From assembly GCA_965198285.1 (NCBI GenBank), contig OZ240251.1, forward strand, positions 1,550,001 through 1,614,000: a stretch of DNA of 64,000 nt, read 5' to 3'. A program made the translations under genes and the position numbers. Origin of the DNA: UBA11872 sp965198285. GTDB taxonomy: Bacteria > Chloroflexota > UBA11872. The first letter of the stretch is position 1; every line of letters starts with the position of its first letter. A model generated the notes under the pieces. The model searched no databases. It saw only the letters and a list, made by a program, of their open reading frames with translations, and was not told the DNA's origin. This document shows positions 51,952 to 59,545 of the stretch, piece after piece.

Positions 51952-52419
51952 CTACACTTCACACAGATCTTGTCGGCTTAGAAGGCTTCTATGGCTACGT
52001 GCGAAATTCTTGTTCACTAGTGTGGAATACACTTTACCTCTGGGTTGATCTACCAGTCTTCGATCTCCAAAGTCTTGCTGCAAATCGCGATCGTTGGAGT
52101 AGAGGAGACGCGCCCCACTCACCTGGGCTAATGCCAGCACATGCGGATCATTTGAGCGGTGCCGGCCGGCATTGCAAATCTGCCGCTCTTTGGCGTTGAC
52201 TTCGTCCTCATTCACAACCCTCATCTGTCGGGCCAGAATGGCCTGGGTCGCCCAAAGTCTGAAGTCGGGTGAGTGTCCATCGAGTTCCGCATACAACTTG
52301 CCACCCACTACCAAAACACCACGGCCATCGGTGATCCAGTCCAGAAACTTTGCGGCCGCTGGCGGTGGATTTTCGCCAAACACTTCAGAGGCAACGTTGG
52401 CGTCGACTATAGCGCACAT
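51952..52419 (-). CDS. PIN-domain protein downstream of an ATPase gene
   Basis: 155 residues. MCAIVDANVASEVFGE (Asp), LVVGGKLYAELDG (Glu), RSNDPHVLALAQVSGARLLYSNDRDLQQDF (two further Asp) give a complete PIN active site. No antitoxin gene is next to it; instead it follows an ATPase gene by 11 bp on the same strand. It may be the nuclease part of a two-gene unit. The surroundings are lower in GC than the rest of the window. Confidence 0.88.
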   Translation of the reverse strand: MCAIVDANVASEVFGENPPPAAAKFLDWITDGRGVLVVGGKLYAELDGHSPDFRLWATQAILARQMRVVNEDEVNAKERQICNAGRHRSNDPHVLALAQVSGARLLYSNDRDLQQDFGDRRLVDQPRGKVYSTLVNKNFARSHRSLLSRQDLCEV

Positions 52420-52430
52420 GCGTCAAGCGC

Positions 52431-53771
52431 TCAGCTAGGCTTGCTGTGCTTCCAAAGTGACCGGCGAACCTCGTCCATGAAGAACCTACGGTAGCCTGGT
52501 GGCGCTCCCGTGATGTTGCCCTGATCGTCGATTCCCAGGGAGTGAATACGGACGTCGAGTTCGTTACGCTCGAAGAACAGGATTGATACGTCCTCGGGTT
52601 TCAGGTCTGTTTCGCCATCCCGTACATCCATGCGAATGCGGTCCATGAGGTGGTCGCTGTGGGTTTCGACAATCAGTTGCTTGCCGGTCGCGACGACCTC
52701 GCAGAATATGCTGCCGAGCGCGGCTTGGGCGCTGGGGTGCAGGTGGACCTCGGGCTGTTGCAATAGGAACATTGGGGAGGAGTATGGACGCAACAACTCG
52801 GTTATCAGAGGCAGCACTTGGCTGACTCCATACCCTACGTCGATCAGGTTGCGCCAAGGGCCCTTGAGCCTGTTACCAAACTTGCGAACCTGCACTTGAA
52901 ATGGCTCACTATCCCTTTTGCCCAATGGCCGGATGGCTATTTCGTCGAATAGGCCGGCGCTCTTACCGAAGCCCTCAATCTGGTCTTTGAGATACGTCCA
53001 CTCCTGCTTGTTGCGAAAGAACAGGTCAGCAAGGTACATGGGGACATAGTCGCCTTCAGGGTCTGGCGTGATTCGAGACGGGTCATAGGTGCGACGAGGC
53101 TTGGATCTGATAGGCGAACTTGAAAACGGCCTTGCTTCGGAGAAAGCGCTATGTGAGGAGAAGATTATCTCTTCGATGAGTTCTATATCGGATTGCCCGA
53201 CCCTTGGAGATCCCTCGATCGGATTCAACAGACTGTTTTCTGCAAAGTAAGAGAAGAATGCCATCATGTTATAGGAAAACAGACTAACACGGCGATTCAG
53301 AAAATGTTCTCGGCCTTCCCAAGATCCCCTGTTCGTTCCGGCGCGAAGATTGTCAGCACCGTCTGAATCAGAACTCCTTTCAATCCAAATATCTGGAATT
53401 TCTATGCGGGTTCGTGCCGGTGAAGGCGTGGTCCCTTTCCTACCGAAGGTAACTTCGAAATGGAAGAGTTCATTGGTTGACCTGTCCAACTGAAGTCGGC
53501 TGATCTTTTCGAATCCTGCTTCGAAGGTCTCGGCTCTGCTACCTCTGGAGCCTCTGTGGTGAGAAATCTCGTCGAAGCTGCCTAGGTCGTAAGGTTCTTC
53601 TTTGAAGTCTGGACTCTTCCCACCGGCAGCTACATCCCACAGGATCCGGATCATTGCCAAAAAGGATGTCTTGCCGGTGCTGTTATCTCCAACGAGTAGG
53701 GTCAGTGGGGCCAGTCGGGCGGACTGTTCTTCGCGGAAGCAGCGGTAGTTTTTGAGGGTTATGCGGTCCAT
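52431..53771 (-). CDS. OLD/RecF-like AAA ATPase (DUF3696 type)
   Basis: 446 residues from ATG 53771 (MDRITLKNYRCFREEQSARL). Walker A is LLVGDNSTGKTSFLA (about 27-41). A long divergent insert follows. The C-terminal part has DVGYGVSQVLPLITELLRPY, then MFLLQQPEVHLHPSAQAALG, where the usual Glu of an ABC-type Walker B is in QPEVHLHP, and GKQLIVETHSDHLMDRIR. Such ATPases appear in OLD, Septu, PARIS-like and other phage-defence modules. Pairing with a PIN gene supports a defence or stress role, which is inference. Confidence 0.88.
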   Translation of the reverse strand: MDRITLKNYRCFREEQSARLAPLTLLVGDNSTGKTSFLAMIRILWDVAAGGKSPDFKEEPYDLGSFDEISHHRGSRGSRAETFEAGFEKISRLQLDRSTNELFHFEVTFGRKGTTPSPARTRIEIPDIWIERSSDSDGADNLRAGTNRGSWEGREHFLNRRVSLFSYNMMAFFSYFAENSLLNPIEGSPRVGQSDIELIEEIIFSSHSAFSEARPFSSSPIRSKPRRTYDPSRITPDPEGDYVPMYLADLFFRNKQEWTYLKDQIEGFGKSAGLFDEIAIRPLGKRDSEPFQVQVRKFGNRLKGPWRNLIDVGYGVSQVLPLITELLRPYSSPMFLLQQPEVHLHPSAQAALGSIFCEVVATGKQLIVETHSDHLMDRIRMDVRDGETDLKPEDVSILFFERNELDVRIHSLGIDDQGNITGAPPGYRRFFMDEVRRSLWKHSKPS

Positions 53772-53973
53772 GCCGTGAGGCTCCGCTAGCGTCTGGTCGT
53801 CCGGGACTGTCCGACGGGTGGATGTCGCCGATTGACTAGGTTGACACGGGAGGGTTTGAGCGTGGGCTTGCCGGCCGAGGCGACCTGGGTTCCGTCCATA
53901 TGGGCATGTTACAGGTCGGGGTGGACTGAGGCGGGGAGGATGTGATTCCTGGCTGGATCTGAGGTGGCGGGGA

Positions 53974-54008
53974 CTGAAGAGGGCGGCCACAAGGGCCGCC
54001 CCTACGAG
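53974..54008. repeat. Dispersed hairpin, family E (unoccupied IS110 target type)
   Basis: GAAGAGGGCGGCC, ACAAG, GGCCGCCCCTACGAGG. The CCGCCCCTACG part (53996-54006) matches the sequence split by the IS110 element at 56671. Confidence 0.7.
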
Positions 54009-54024
54009 GAATCGACGGGCGCAC

Positions 54025-55023
54025 CTACAGGTTTACGGGTTCGGTTTGGCCGGAGAGGGTGGATTGGAGGAGGGCGTCTAGGGCGCCGATGATTTGGAGG
54101 TTTTGGGGGCCGCTGGTTTCGGGTTCGGGGCCGCCGTTGATCCAGTTGCCCCAGCTCTCCATAACGATGACGTCGAGGGGTGGGCGTTCGTCGCCTCCGT
54201 CGATGGGCACATTTTCCAGTTCGCCGGAGCCGGCGAGGATTTGTTCGACGCCACCGAAGCCGTGGGTGTTGCGGTAGACGAGGGCGTCTTTAGTGCACTC
54301 GATGCGGAATTCGTGGGCGCCCTGGCGGGAATCTGAGGTTGAAACCATGGCGACGCGGGCGCCGCTTTGGAAGGTGAGTTCGGCGGTGGCGGTGGACTCG
54401 CGCCGCCAGGTGGTGGCGGGCGGGCGGAAGCTGTGGCCGGCAACTGAAACGATGGGCTGGCCCATCATGGAGATGACGGAGTCGATTTCGTGCACGGTCA
54501 TCTGCCAGAGCTGGGAATGCTCGGAGTCGGGGTACTCACCGCCGCGGGGTTTGTAGGTGACCATGTGGCCGACCTGGGGTTCGCCGTGGACGCGCTGGGC
54601 AATGAGGCGTCGCATGGTGCGCTGGCCGGGCATGTAGCGCCACTGCTGGTTGACGACGACTTTTAGCCCGGCGGCGTTGGCCTTGTCCTGCAAGGTCTTG
54701 GCGGCGGGAAGGGTGAGGGCGTAGGGCTTCTCGACGAGGACGTGCTTGCCGGCATCGAGGGCCTGTCCAACCAGTAGTTCGTGGGTGCGTGCCCAGGTGG
54801 CGACGACGACGGCGTCGACCTGGCCCTTATCCAGGGTGTCCTGGAGGGAGCCTGAGGCGAGGTCGCAGGAGAGGCCGGCTTCGTCGATGCGTTCGTGGAG
54901 CAGGGGGAGGTTGATGTCGACCCAGGCGACGAGGTTGAAGAGCTCTGGCAGGGCCTGGATGGAGCGGAGTTGGGAGCGGCCGCGGCCGGCGCCGACGATG
55001 GCGACGTTGATTGGATTGGCCAT
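54025..55023 (-). CDS. Gfo/Idh/MocA-family oxidoreductase
   Basis: 332 residues. The NAD(P)-binding start is NVAIVGAGRGRSQLRSIQAL, the substrate/cofactor motif HVLVEKPYALT (about 94-104) and the C-terminal domain has QWRYMPGQRTMRRLI and MTVHEIDSVISMMGQP. Members oxidise or reduce sugar and cyclitol hydroxyls. It is on the same strand as the aldolase upstream (457 bp away) and could be in the same catabolic pathway, though separated by repeats. Confidence 0.93.
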   Translation of the reverse strand: MANPINVAIVGAGRGRSQLRSIQALPELFNLVAWVDINLPLLHERIDEAGLSCDLASGSLQDTLDKGQVDAVVVATWARTHELLVGQALDAGKHVLVEKPYALTLPAAKTLQDKANAAGLKVVVNQQWRYMPGQRTMRRLIAQRVHGEPQVGHMVTYKPRGGEYPDSEHSQLWQMTVHEIDSVISMMGQPIVSVAGHSFRPPATTWRRESTATAELTFQSGARVAMVSTSDSRQGAHEFRIECTKDALVYRNTHGFGGVEQILAGSGELENVPIDGGDERPPLDVIVMESWGNWINGGPEPETSGPQNLQIIGALDALLQSTLSGQTEPVNL

Positions 55024-55480
55024 ACCTGGTTGTCCTTAGCTCCGCTGGGGGGTGCTGGAAGTGTCATTCTCGCAGGTTGGGAAGGGTGGTGCTTGGAAGG
55101 TGCCGCCCGAAGGTGGCGGCTGGGTGATTTGGAGGCCTTGACCGGAAGACGCCTCACCCCCGGATCGAGTCCGGGGCAGGCTCTGACCCTCTTCCGCAGG
55201 AGAGGAACTAAGACAGCGTTGCCGCAAATCAGGTGACGATCCGGCGCGGTGCTATGGGGTGGTGGGTTGCTCGGAAGACGGGCGGGTCGGGGACGCCGCC
55301 CCTACGCAAGATTGGGACGGGGACGCTGGGGTGGTTGCTGCATCCGGGGGTGTGGTTCGACACCGGTCTCCGAAAGACTCCGCCCCGGCTCACCACGAAC
55401 GGGGGTGGGTGAGCCCGGGGACGCGTGGAGGGTCCCAGGCTGCTCGCAGCCTGGGACCACGGGACGACGGAGCGGCTGAC
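55024..55480. other. Repeat-bearing intergenic region
   Basis: It contains a CCGCCCCTACG segment (55296-55306), a family B repeat interrupted by an insertion (55355-55408), and family A hairpin copy 5 (55434-55455). No gene seen. Confidence 0.6.
55434..55455. repeat. REP-like hairpin, family A copy 5
   Basis: Arms CCCAGGCTG and CAGCCTGGG around CTCG; outer GGT/ACC pairs extend the stem, a compensated change against the copy at 24845. Confidence 0.85.
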
Positions 55481-56239
55481 CTAGGCGATAGCGGCGCGGG
55501 CGGTTGCCAAGTCTTCGGCACCTAGGCGGCGGATCCATTTGCTGTCGTTGCCGCAGCTGACGAAGAGCATGCCCTGGCGGATGCGCTGGGCGGCTTCTTC
55601 GCCGTCGGCACAGGACATTCCGCAGAATGTTCCGGTGTTTTTGGCGGCCTGGACGACCTTGGCGTAGGCGGCTTCGGCGTCGGTGCCGGCGACGTCGGGC
55701 TCGAGCTGCATGGAGCGGCCCATGTCGGCGGGGCCGATCCAGCAGCCGTCGACGGTGGGTTCGGCGAGGATGGCTTCGCTGTTGGCGACGGCCTGGGCGG
55801 ATTCGATCTGGACCATCATGAGGATCTGGTCGTCGGCCCACTCGATGTAGTCGGACCCGTAGCGCTGGGCGTGGGTGGCGCCCAAGGACCGGACGCCGCG
55901 GGGCGGGTAGCGAACGGCTTCGCCGGCGCGGCGGGCGTCATCCGCCGTATGAACCATGGGGACGACGATGCCGAGCATGCCGGCATCGAGGGCCTGGCCT
56001 ATCTCGGTGACGTTGTTGCGCGAGACGCGGGCAAAGGGCACGGAGCCGCCGGCGACGATGGAGATGAGGGCGTGCTGGAACAAGGACCAGTCCCAGACCC
56101 AGTGCTGCTGTTCGAGCATGACCCAGTCGTAGCCGAGGCGGGCGCAGATTTCAGTTGAAACGGGGGACTGGAGGCCGCAGCTGATGCCGATGGCGGGTTG
56201 GCCGGCGGCCATGTTGGCTTTGGCTTGGTTGATGTACAT
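55481..56239 (-). CDS. HpcH/HpaI-family aldolase
   Basis: About 252 residues from ATG 56239, with GGAG upstream. This family cleaves 2-oxo-3-deoxy sugar acids or related compounds to pyruvate and an aldehyde. Motifs: YDWVMLEQQHWVWDWS, RVSRNNVTEIGQALDAGMLGIVVPMV, VRYPPRGVRSLG, MMVQIESAQAVANSEAI (metal Glu) and CWIGPADMGRSM (metal Asp). The exact substrate is not readable. Neighbouring oxidoreductase and formamidase genes give a catabolic context. Confidence 0.93.
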   Translation of the reverse strand: MYINQAKANMAAGQPAIGISCGLQSPVSTEICARLGYDWVMLEQQHWVWDWSLFQHALISIVAGGSVPFARVSRNNVTEIGQALDAGMLGIVVPMVHTADDARRAGEAVRYPPRGVRSLGATHAQRYGSDYIEWADDQILMMVQIESAQAVANSEAILAEPTVDGCWIGPADMGRSMQLEPDVAGTDAEAAYAKVVQAAKNTGTFCGMSCADGEEAAQRIRQGMLFVSCGNDSKWIRRLGAEDLATARAAIA

Positions 56240-56414
56240 GGGGTGCTCCAAGTCGCGAGCGACTCTCGCTGGGGAGGCCCGTGGCTTATCCGTTTCCCGC
56301 TGGGGTTGGGATTAGGGGCCAGTCGGTGGGCGGAAGACCCTCTCCCACGGGGAGAGGGGAAAGATGGTGGCCTTGTCGAGGGGATGGTAGTCGGGGGTGG
56401 GGGTGGTGGCTAGT
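56240..56414. other. Short intergenic stretch, left of direct repeat
   Basis: Includes CCCTCTCCCACGGGGAGAGGG (56339-56359), a perfect short hairpin of a widespread repeat type. No gene. Confidence 0.5.
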
Positions 56415-56600
56415 GGGTGGCACCGCCACTCTTGCTGGGGTCGGTGGCGGAGGACGCGAGGGCAGCTTCGGGGGAAGCGTGCGACGCAGGGGCGGGGATG
56501 GTGGGTCGAACGGGGTGGCTCTTGTAGGCCGGGTTTGATGGTTGCTGCTGGGTCCCGGCCGCGGACGCTCGGATGACGGAGGTGGCTGGGGTGCGGGGGG
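56415..56600 (+). repeat. About 185-bp direct repeat, left copy
   Basis: Begins GGGTGGCACCGCCACTCTTG and ends around the CGGATGACGGAGG stretch. It matches 58218-58400 over nearly its whole length with scattered substitutions. The two copies bracket the IS110 element and the DUF104 gene. Confidence 0.8.
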
Positions 56601-56604
56601 TGTG

Positions 56605-56626
56605 GTTCGACAGGCTCACCACGAAC
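56605..56626. repeat. REP-like hairpin, family B
   Basis: GTTCG...CGAAC stem with AGGCTCACCA between; the best preserved copy in the window. Confidence 0.75.
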
Positions 56627-56645
56627 GGGGGTGCGGCGGGGGCGG

Positions 56646-56671
56646 AAGAGGGCGGTTCGCGAACCGCCCCT
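56646..56671 (+). repeat. Left half of the family E hairpin split by IS110
   Basis: GAAGAGGGCGGTT, CGCG, AACCGCCCCT ends at 56671. Its continuation (ACGAAGATGCGGGG) is found after the element from 57845; the intact form with the ACGAAGATGCGGGG tail can be seen near 48436-48451. Confidence 0.8.
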
Positions 56672-56699
56672 TGTATGTTGCAGAACCCTCGGATCGTCC

Positions 56700-56860
56700 G
56701 GGGGAACTCGTAGGGCCGGGACAGCCCGACCGCCCCTTGGTCCAGTGAGACCGTTTCGTAGCGTGGGCGTCCCGGCCCTCACGCTGGCTCAGAGCCCGAA
56801 CAGTTGCCTGGGCCGTCAGCACGAGCCCGAATTTACAAGGCAGGGCAGGAAGCCAGCGTC
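56700..56860 (+). ncRNA. Candidate IS110 bridge RNA
   Basis: First loop: closed by an exact 11-bp stem (56712-56722 with 56769-56779). Its left guide ACCGCCCCT (56729-56737) equals the left flank 56663-56671. Its right guide TTCGTAG (56755-56761) is the complement of CTACGAA at 57843-57849. A GGTC/GACC hairpin lies between them. Second loop: closed by an exact 9-bp stem (56781-56789 with 56851-56859). ACAGTTGC (56800-56807) equals the element's right end, and TACAAG (56834-56839) complements CTTGTA at the left junction. A GGGC/GCCC hairpin separates these. The outer boundaries are estimated. Confidence 0.88.
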
Positions 56861-56864
56861 ACCT

Positions 56865-56870
56865 GGAGGG
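56865..56870 (+). promoter_or_regulatory. Ribosome binding site of the IS110 transposase
   Basis: GGAGGG seven bases before ATG 56878, just after the predicted bridge RNA. Confidence 0.75.
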
Positions 56871-56877
56871 TACCGAA

Positions 56878-57819
56878 ATGGCCCACCCGTTGTTTGTTGG
56901 TCTGGATGTCGCGCGCGATCAGCTGGAGGTGGCGGTCTATCCGACCGCCGCGGGCTGGCGCGTGCCCAACACCCCGGCGGGCCACGCGCGTCTGGTGCAG
57001 TGGGCGCAGACCCACCACCCCGCCCGCCTGGTGCTGGAAGCGACGGGCGGCTACGAGCAGGCCGTGGATGCCGCCCTGTATGCCGCCGGGTTGCCGGTGG
57101 TCGTCAGCAATCCGCGCCAAGTGCGCGACTTCGCCCGCAGCCGCAACATCCTGGTCAAGACCGACCGCGTGGATGCGCAGGTGCTCGCGCGCTTCGCGGC
57201 CGAGGTCCAGCCGCCCCTCCGGCCCCGCCCCTCGGCTGCCAGTCAAGACCTGCACGCCCTGGTCACCCGCCGCCGCCAACTCCTGACGGATCGGGTCGCC
57301 GACAAGCAGCGGCGCCCCTTGGCCCGGCCCAACGTCCAGGCCGACATCGACGCCCACGTGGCCTGGCTCTCCGAACGCCTGACCACCCTCGACGCCCAGA
57401 TCGCGGCGGCCCTCCAGGCCGAGGCGGCTCTGCGCGCCCGGGCGACTTGGCTCCAGAGCATCCCGGGCATCGGCCCCACGGCTAGTGCCACCCTGCTAGC
57501 CGAACTCCCCGAACTCGGCACCCTCTCGCGCCGGCAGATCGCCGCCCTGGCCGGAGTCGCCCCCTTCAATCGCGACAGCGGCACCTGGCGCGGCCGCCGC
57601 GGCATCTGGGGTGGGCGCGCCTCCGTCCGCGCCGTCCTCTATATGGCGACCGTCGCTGCCACGCGGGCCAATCCCGCCATCCGCGTCTTCTATCAGCGGC
57701 TCATCGCGGCCGGCAAGCGGCCCAAGGTGGCCCTCACCGCCTGCATGCGCAAGCTGCTCATTCTCTGCAATGCCCTGTGCAAGCACGGGACCCTCTGGGA
57801 CCCCACCAGGGCCACCTAG
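56878..57819 (+). CDS. IS110-family transposase (recombinase)
   Basis: 313 residues. The N-terminal RuvC-like DEDD domain has D10 (FVGLDVARD), E54 (LVLEATGGYE), D96 and D99 (KTDRVDAQVLARF). A helical region leads to the C-terminal Tnp domain: LQSIPGIGPTASATLLAELPELG, IAALAGVAPFNRDSGTWRGRRGIW, ASVRAVLYMATVAATRANPAIR. S234 in NRDSG is the likely nucleophile. It recombines DNA under direction of the bridge RNA. All key residues are present, so it is probably active. Confidence 0.96.
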   Translation: MAHPLFVGLDVARDQLEVAVYPTAAGWRVPNTPAGHARLVQWAQTHHPARLVLEATGGYEQAVDAALYAAGLPVVVSNPRQVRDFARSRNILVKTDRVDAQVLARFAAEVQPPLRPRPSAASQDLHALVTRRRQLLTDRVADKQRRPLARPNVQADIDAHVAWLSERLTTLDAQIAAALQAEAALRARATWLQSIPGIGPTASATLLAELPELGTLSRRQIAALAGVAPFNRDSGTWRGRRGIWGGRASVRAVLYMATVAATRANPAIRVFYQRLIAAGKRPKVALTACMRKLLILCNALCKHGTLWDPTRAT

Positions 57820-57842
57820 GACTTGCCCGACCAACACAGTTG

Positions 57843-58076
57843 CTACGAAGATGCGGGGATCGGGGGCTGTAGCGCGTCCTGGACACGCTGCTTGCTGACA
57901 GGCTCGGTGGAGAGGCCCTGGACGATGGCTTGCGCGAGGCCGGCGTCCTCGGCTGCCACGCTGTTGGGCGTCGATTCTTGGAGGGTTACGAGGAGTTCGT
58001 CGCCTTCGGCGATGTCCACGGGTTCCAGAGGAACGAGGGCGCCGCCGGTGAATTTGGCTCTGATGGTTCTGAGCAT
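57843..58076 (-). CDS. DUF104-like antitoxin, no toxin partner
   Basis: 77 residues from ATG 58076. MLRTIRAKFTGGALVPLEPVDIAEGDELLVTLQ is the typical AF2212/DUF104 start found in antitoxins of PIN toxins. No PIN gene lies on either side. The last residues (PPIPASS) are encoded by the dispersed repeat, and the TAG stop contains the CT at the IS110 junction. The stop codon would have been TAG before insertion as well, so the gene was not truncated by the element. Confidence 0.8.
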   Translation of the reverse strand: MLRTIRAKFTGGALVPLEPVDIAEGDELLVTLQESTPNSVAAEDAGLAQAIVQGLSTEPVSKQRVQDALQPPIPASS

Positions 58077-58126
58077 GGAGCTGTCTCTGGGCCCGGGAGT
58101 GGGCGCTCTTTGGATGCTAGCAAAGG

Positions 58127-58187
58127 GGGTGGCACAGCCACTCTTGCTGGGGTGAGTGGCGGAGGACGCGAGGGCAGCTTTGGGGGA
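58127..58187 (+). repeat. Short extra copy of the GGTGGCA repeat
   Basis: It repeats the first 60 bp of the long direct repeat (56415 and 58218), 91 bp before the right copy. Confidence 0.75.
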
Positions 58188-58217
58188 TGGTGGCTGGACG
58201 ACGAGAACGGGGCGAAT

Positions 58218-58400
58218 GGGTGGCACCGCCACTCTTGCTGGGGTGGGTGGCGGAGGACGCGCGGGCGGCTTTCGGGGAGGAGTGCGACGCGGGGGCGGGG
58301 ATGGTGGGTCGAACGGGGTGGCTTTTGTAGGCCGGGCCTGTTGGTTGCTGCTGGGTCCCGGCCGCGGACGCCGGGATGACGAAGGTGGTGGGGGTGCGGG
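58218..58400 (+). repeat. About 185-bp direct repeat, right copy
   Basis: Same orientation as 56415-56600. It includes the CCCGGCCGCGGACGCCGGGATGA-type hairpin near 58356-58378. Confidence 0.8.
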
Positions 58401-58411
58401 GGATATTTCGG

Positions 58412-59308
58412 TTAGGTGAGGGCGGATTTGGGGAAGGTGGCGTAGGCGCTGACGGGGACGCCGTAGCCGCCGGCCTGGCCGAGTCGAAGGTCCATGGCGG
58501 CGCCGGCGAGGGCGCGGGCGGTTTCGATGGAAATGTCGAGCTGGTCGATGAGGCGGGCTTCCATGGCGTTTTGGGCGATGCGGAGGGCCTGGGTGAGGTT
58601 GTCGTGGACGCCGACGGTCATGACGTGGGTGGGGGTTTCGAACCAGGGCCAGTCGAGGTGCTGGCCGGGGGTGAGTGCGAGGTGGAGGTCGATTTCGGCG
58701 TCGATGTTGACGCCGGAGTGGGCTTCGCCGTCGCCCATGGTGGCGTGGACGTCGCCGATGGCGAATAAGGCGTCGGGCGCCCAGACGGGAAGGTGGACGG
58801 TGGTGCCGGCGGTGATGTCGTTGAAGTCGAGGTTGCCGCCGTGGATGCCGAGGCTGAGGGCTTCGATGGCGCCGGAGGCGGGGGCGACGCCGAGGGTTCC
58901 GACCATGGGTCGCACGGGTAAGGGCACGCCGGCGACGGTGACGGTCTGGTTCTCCACATCGAAGGGTTGGATGGAGGGGGGCACGGGGTGGTCGCCGAGG
59001 AGGCCGGTTCCGGGGGTGGTGGCGACGTAGCCGCGAGGGCCGAGGCGCAGGGCCTGGATGTGGACGTGGAGGGTGTCGCCGGGTTGGGCGCCCTGGATGG
59101 CGATGGGTCCGGTGGCGGGGTTCATGCGGCCGGGGATGCGCTTGGCCAGGTAGGCGTGGATGTCGAGGTCGTTGCAGCCGCGGTCGTAGGCGTCGCGGGC
59201 TTGGACTGTGAGGAGGGCGGGCGGGGCGACGTGGGCGATGGGGGGAGTGGTGGGATCGAACGCGTAGATGACGTGGTCGGCGGGGATGCGGAGGCGTTGG
59301 GGTGGCAT
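58412..59308 (-). CDS. Acetamidase/formamidase family protein
   Basis: 298 residues from ATG 59308 (MPPQRLRIPADHVIYAFD). The family hydrolyses formamide or short amides to ammonia and the acid. Motifs: GPIAIQGAQPGDTLHVHI, SGAIEALSLGIHGGNLDFND, FAIGDVHATMGDGEAHSGVNIDAEIDL. Length and motifs suit PF03069. It could serve in nitrogen acquisition. No transporter for amides or urea lies next to it. Confidence 0.93.
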   Translation of the reverse strand: MPPQRLRIPADHVIYAFDPTTPPIAHVAPPALLTVQARDAYDRGCNDLDIHAYLAKRIPGRMNPATGPIAIQGAQPGDTLHVHIQALRLGPRGYVATTPGTGLLGDHPVPPSIQPFDVENQTVTVAGVPLPVRPMVGTLGVAPASGAIEALSLGIHGGNLDFNDITAGTTVHLPVWAPDALFAIGDVHATMGDGEAHSGVNIDAEIDLHLALTPGQHLDWPWFETPTHVMTVGVHDNLTQALRIAQNAMEARLIDQLDISIETARALAGAAMDLRLGQAGGYGVPVSAYATFPKSALT

Positions 59309-59545
59309 GGCGGGGTGATTGGTGGGGGCGCGGGACGCTAGCACAGGCGCCGGGGCGGGGGTGGGAGATGAGAGTTGGATGAGAGATCGGGATTTGGGCG
59401 TGGTTGCGTCACATCCGTTACGGAACGAACGCTCTGATAGGCGGTTTACTCAGTCATCCGGCGGGAGGACCCGCAGGAAGCCGGCCGCGGACAACGAAGT
59501 CCGCGACCGGGACGCCAGCGAAGGACGTGAAAGGGCCAGCGGGCG

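Larger units (their letters stand above)
56672..57844 (+). mobile_element. IS110-family insertion sequence
   Basis: About 1173 bp counting one CT. CT occurs at both junctions (56670-56671 and 57843-57844). The left end of 206 bp is non-coding and structured, and the right end is only 23 bp, which is the IS110-group arrangement. No terminal inverted repeats or longer target duplication are present, as expected for this family. The element sits in a dispersed hairpin repeat and appears intact. Confidence 0.9.
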
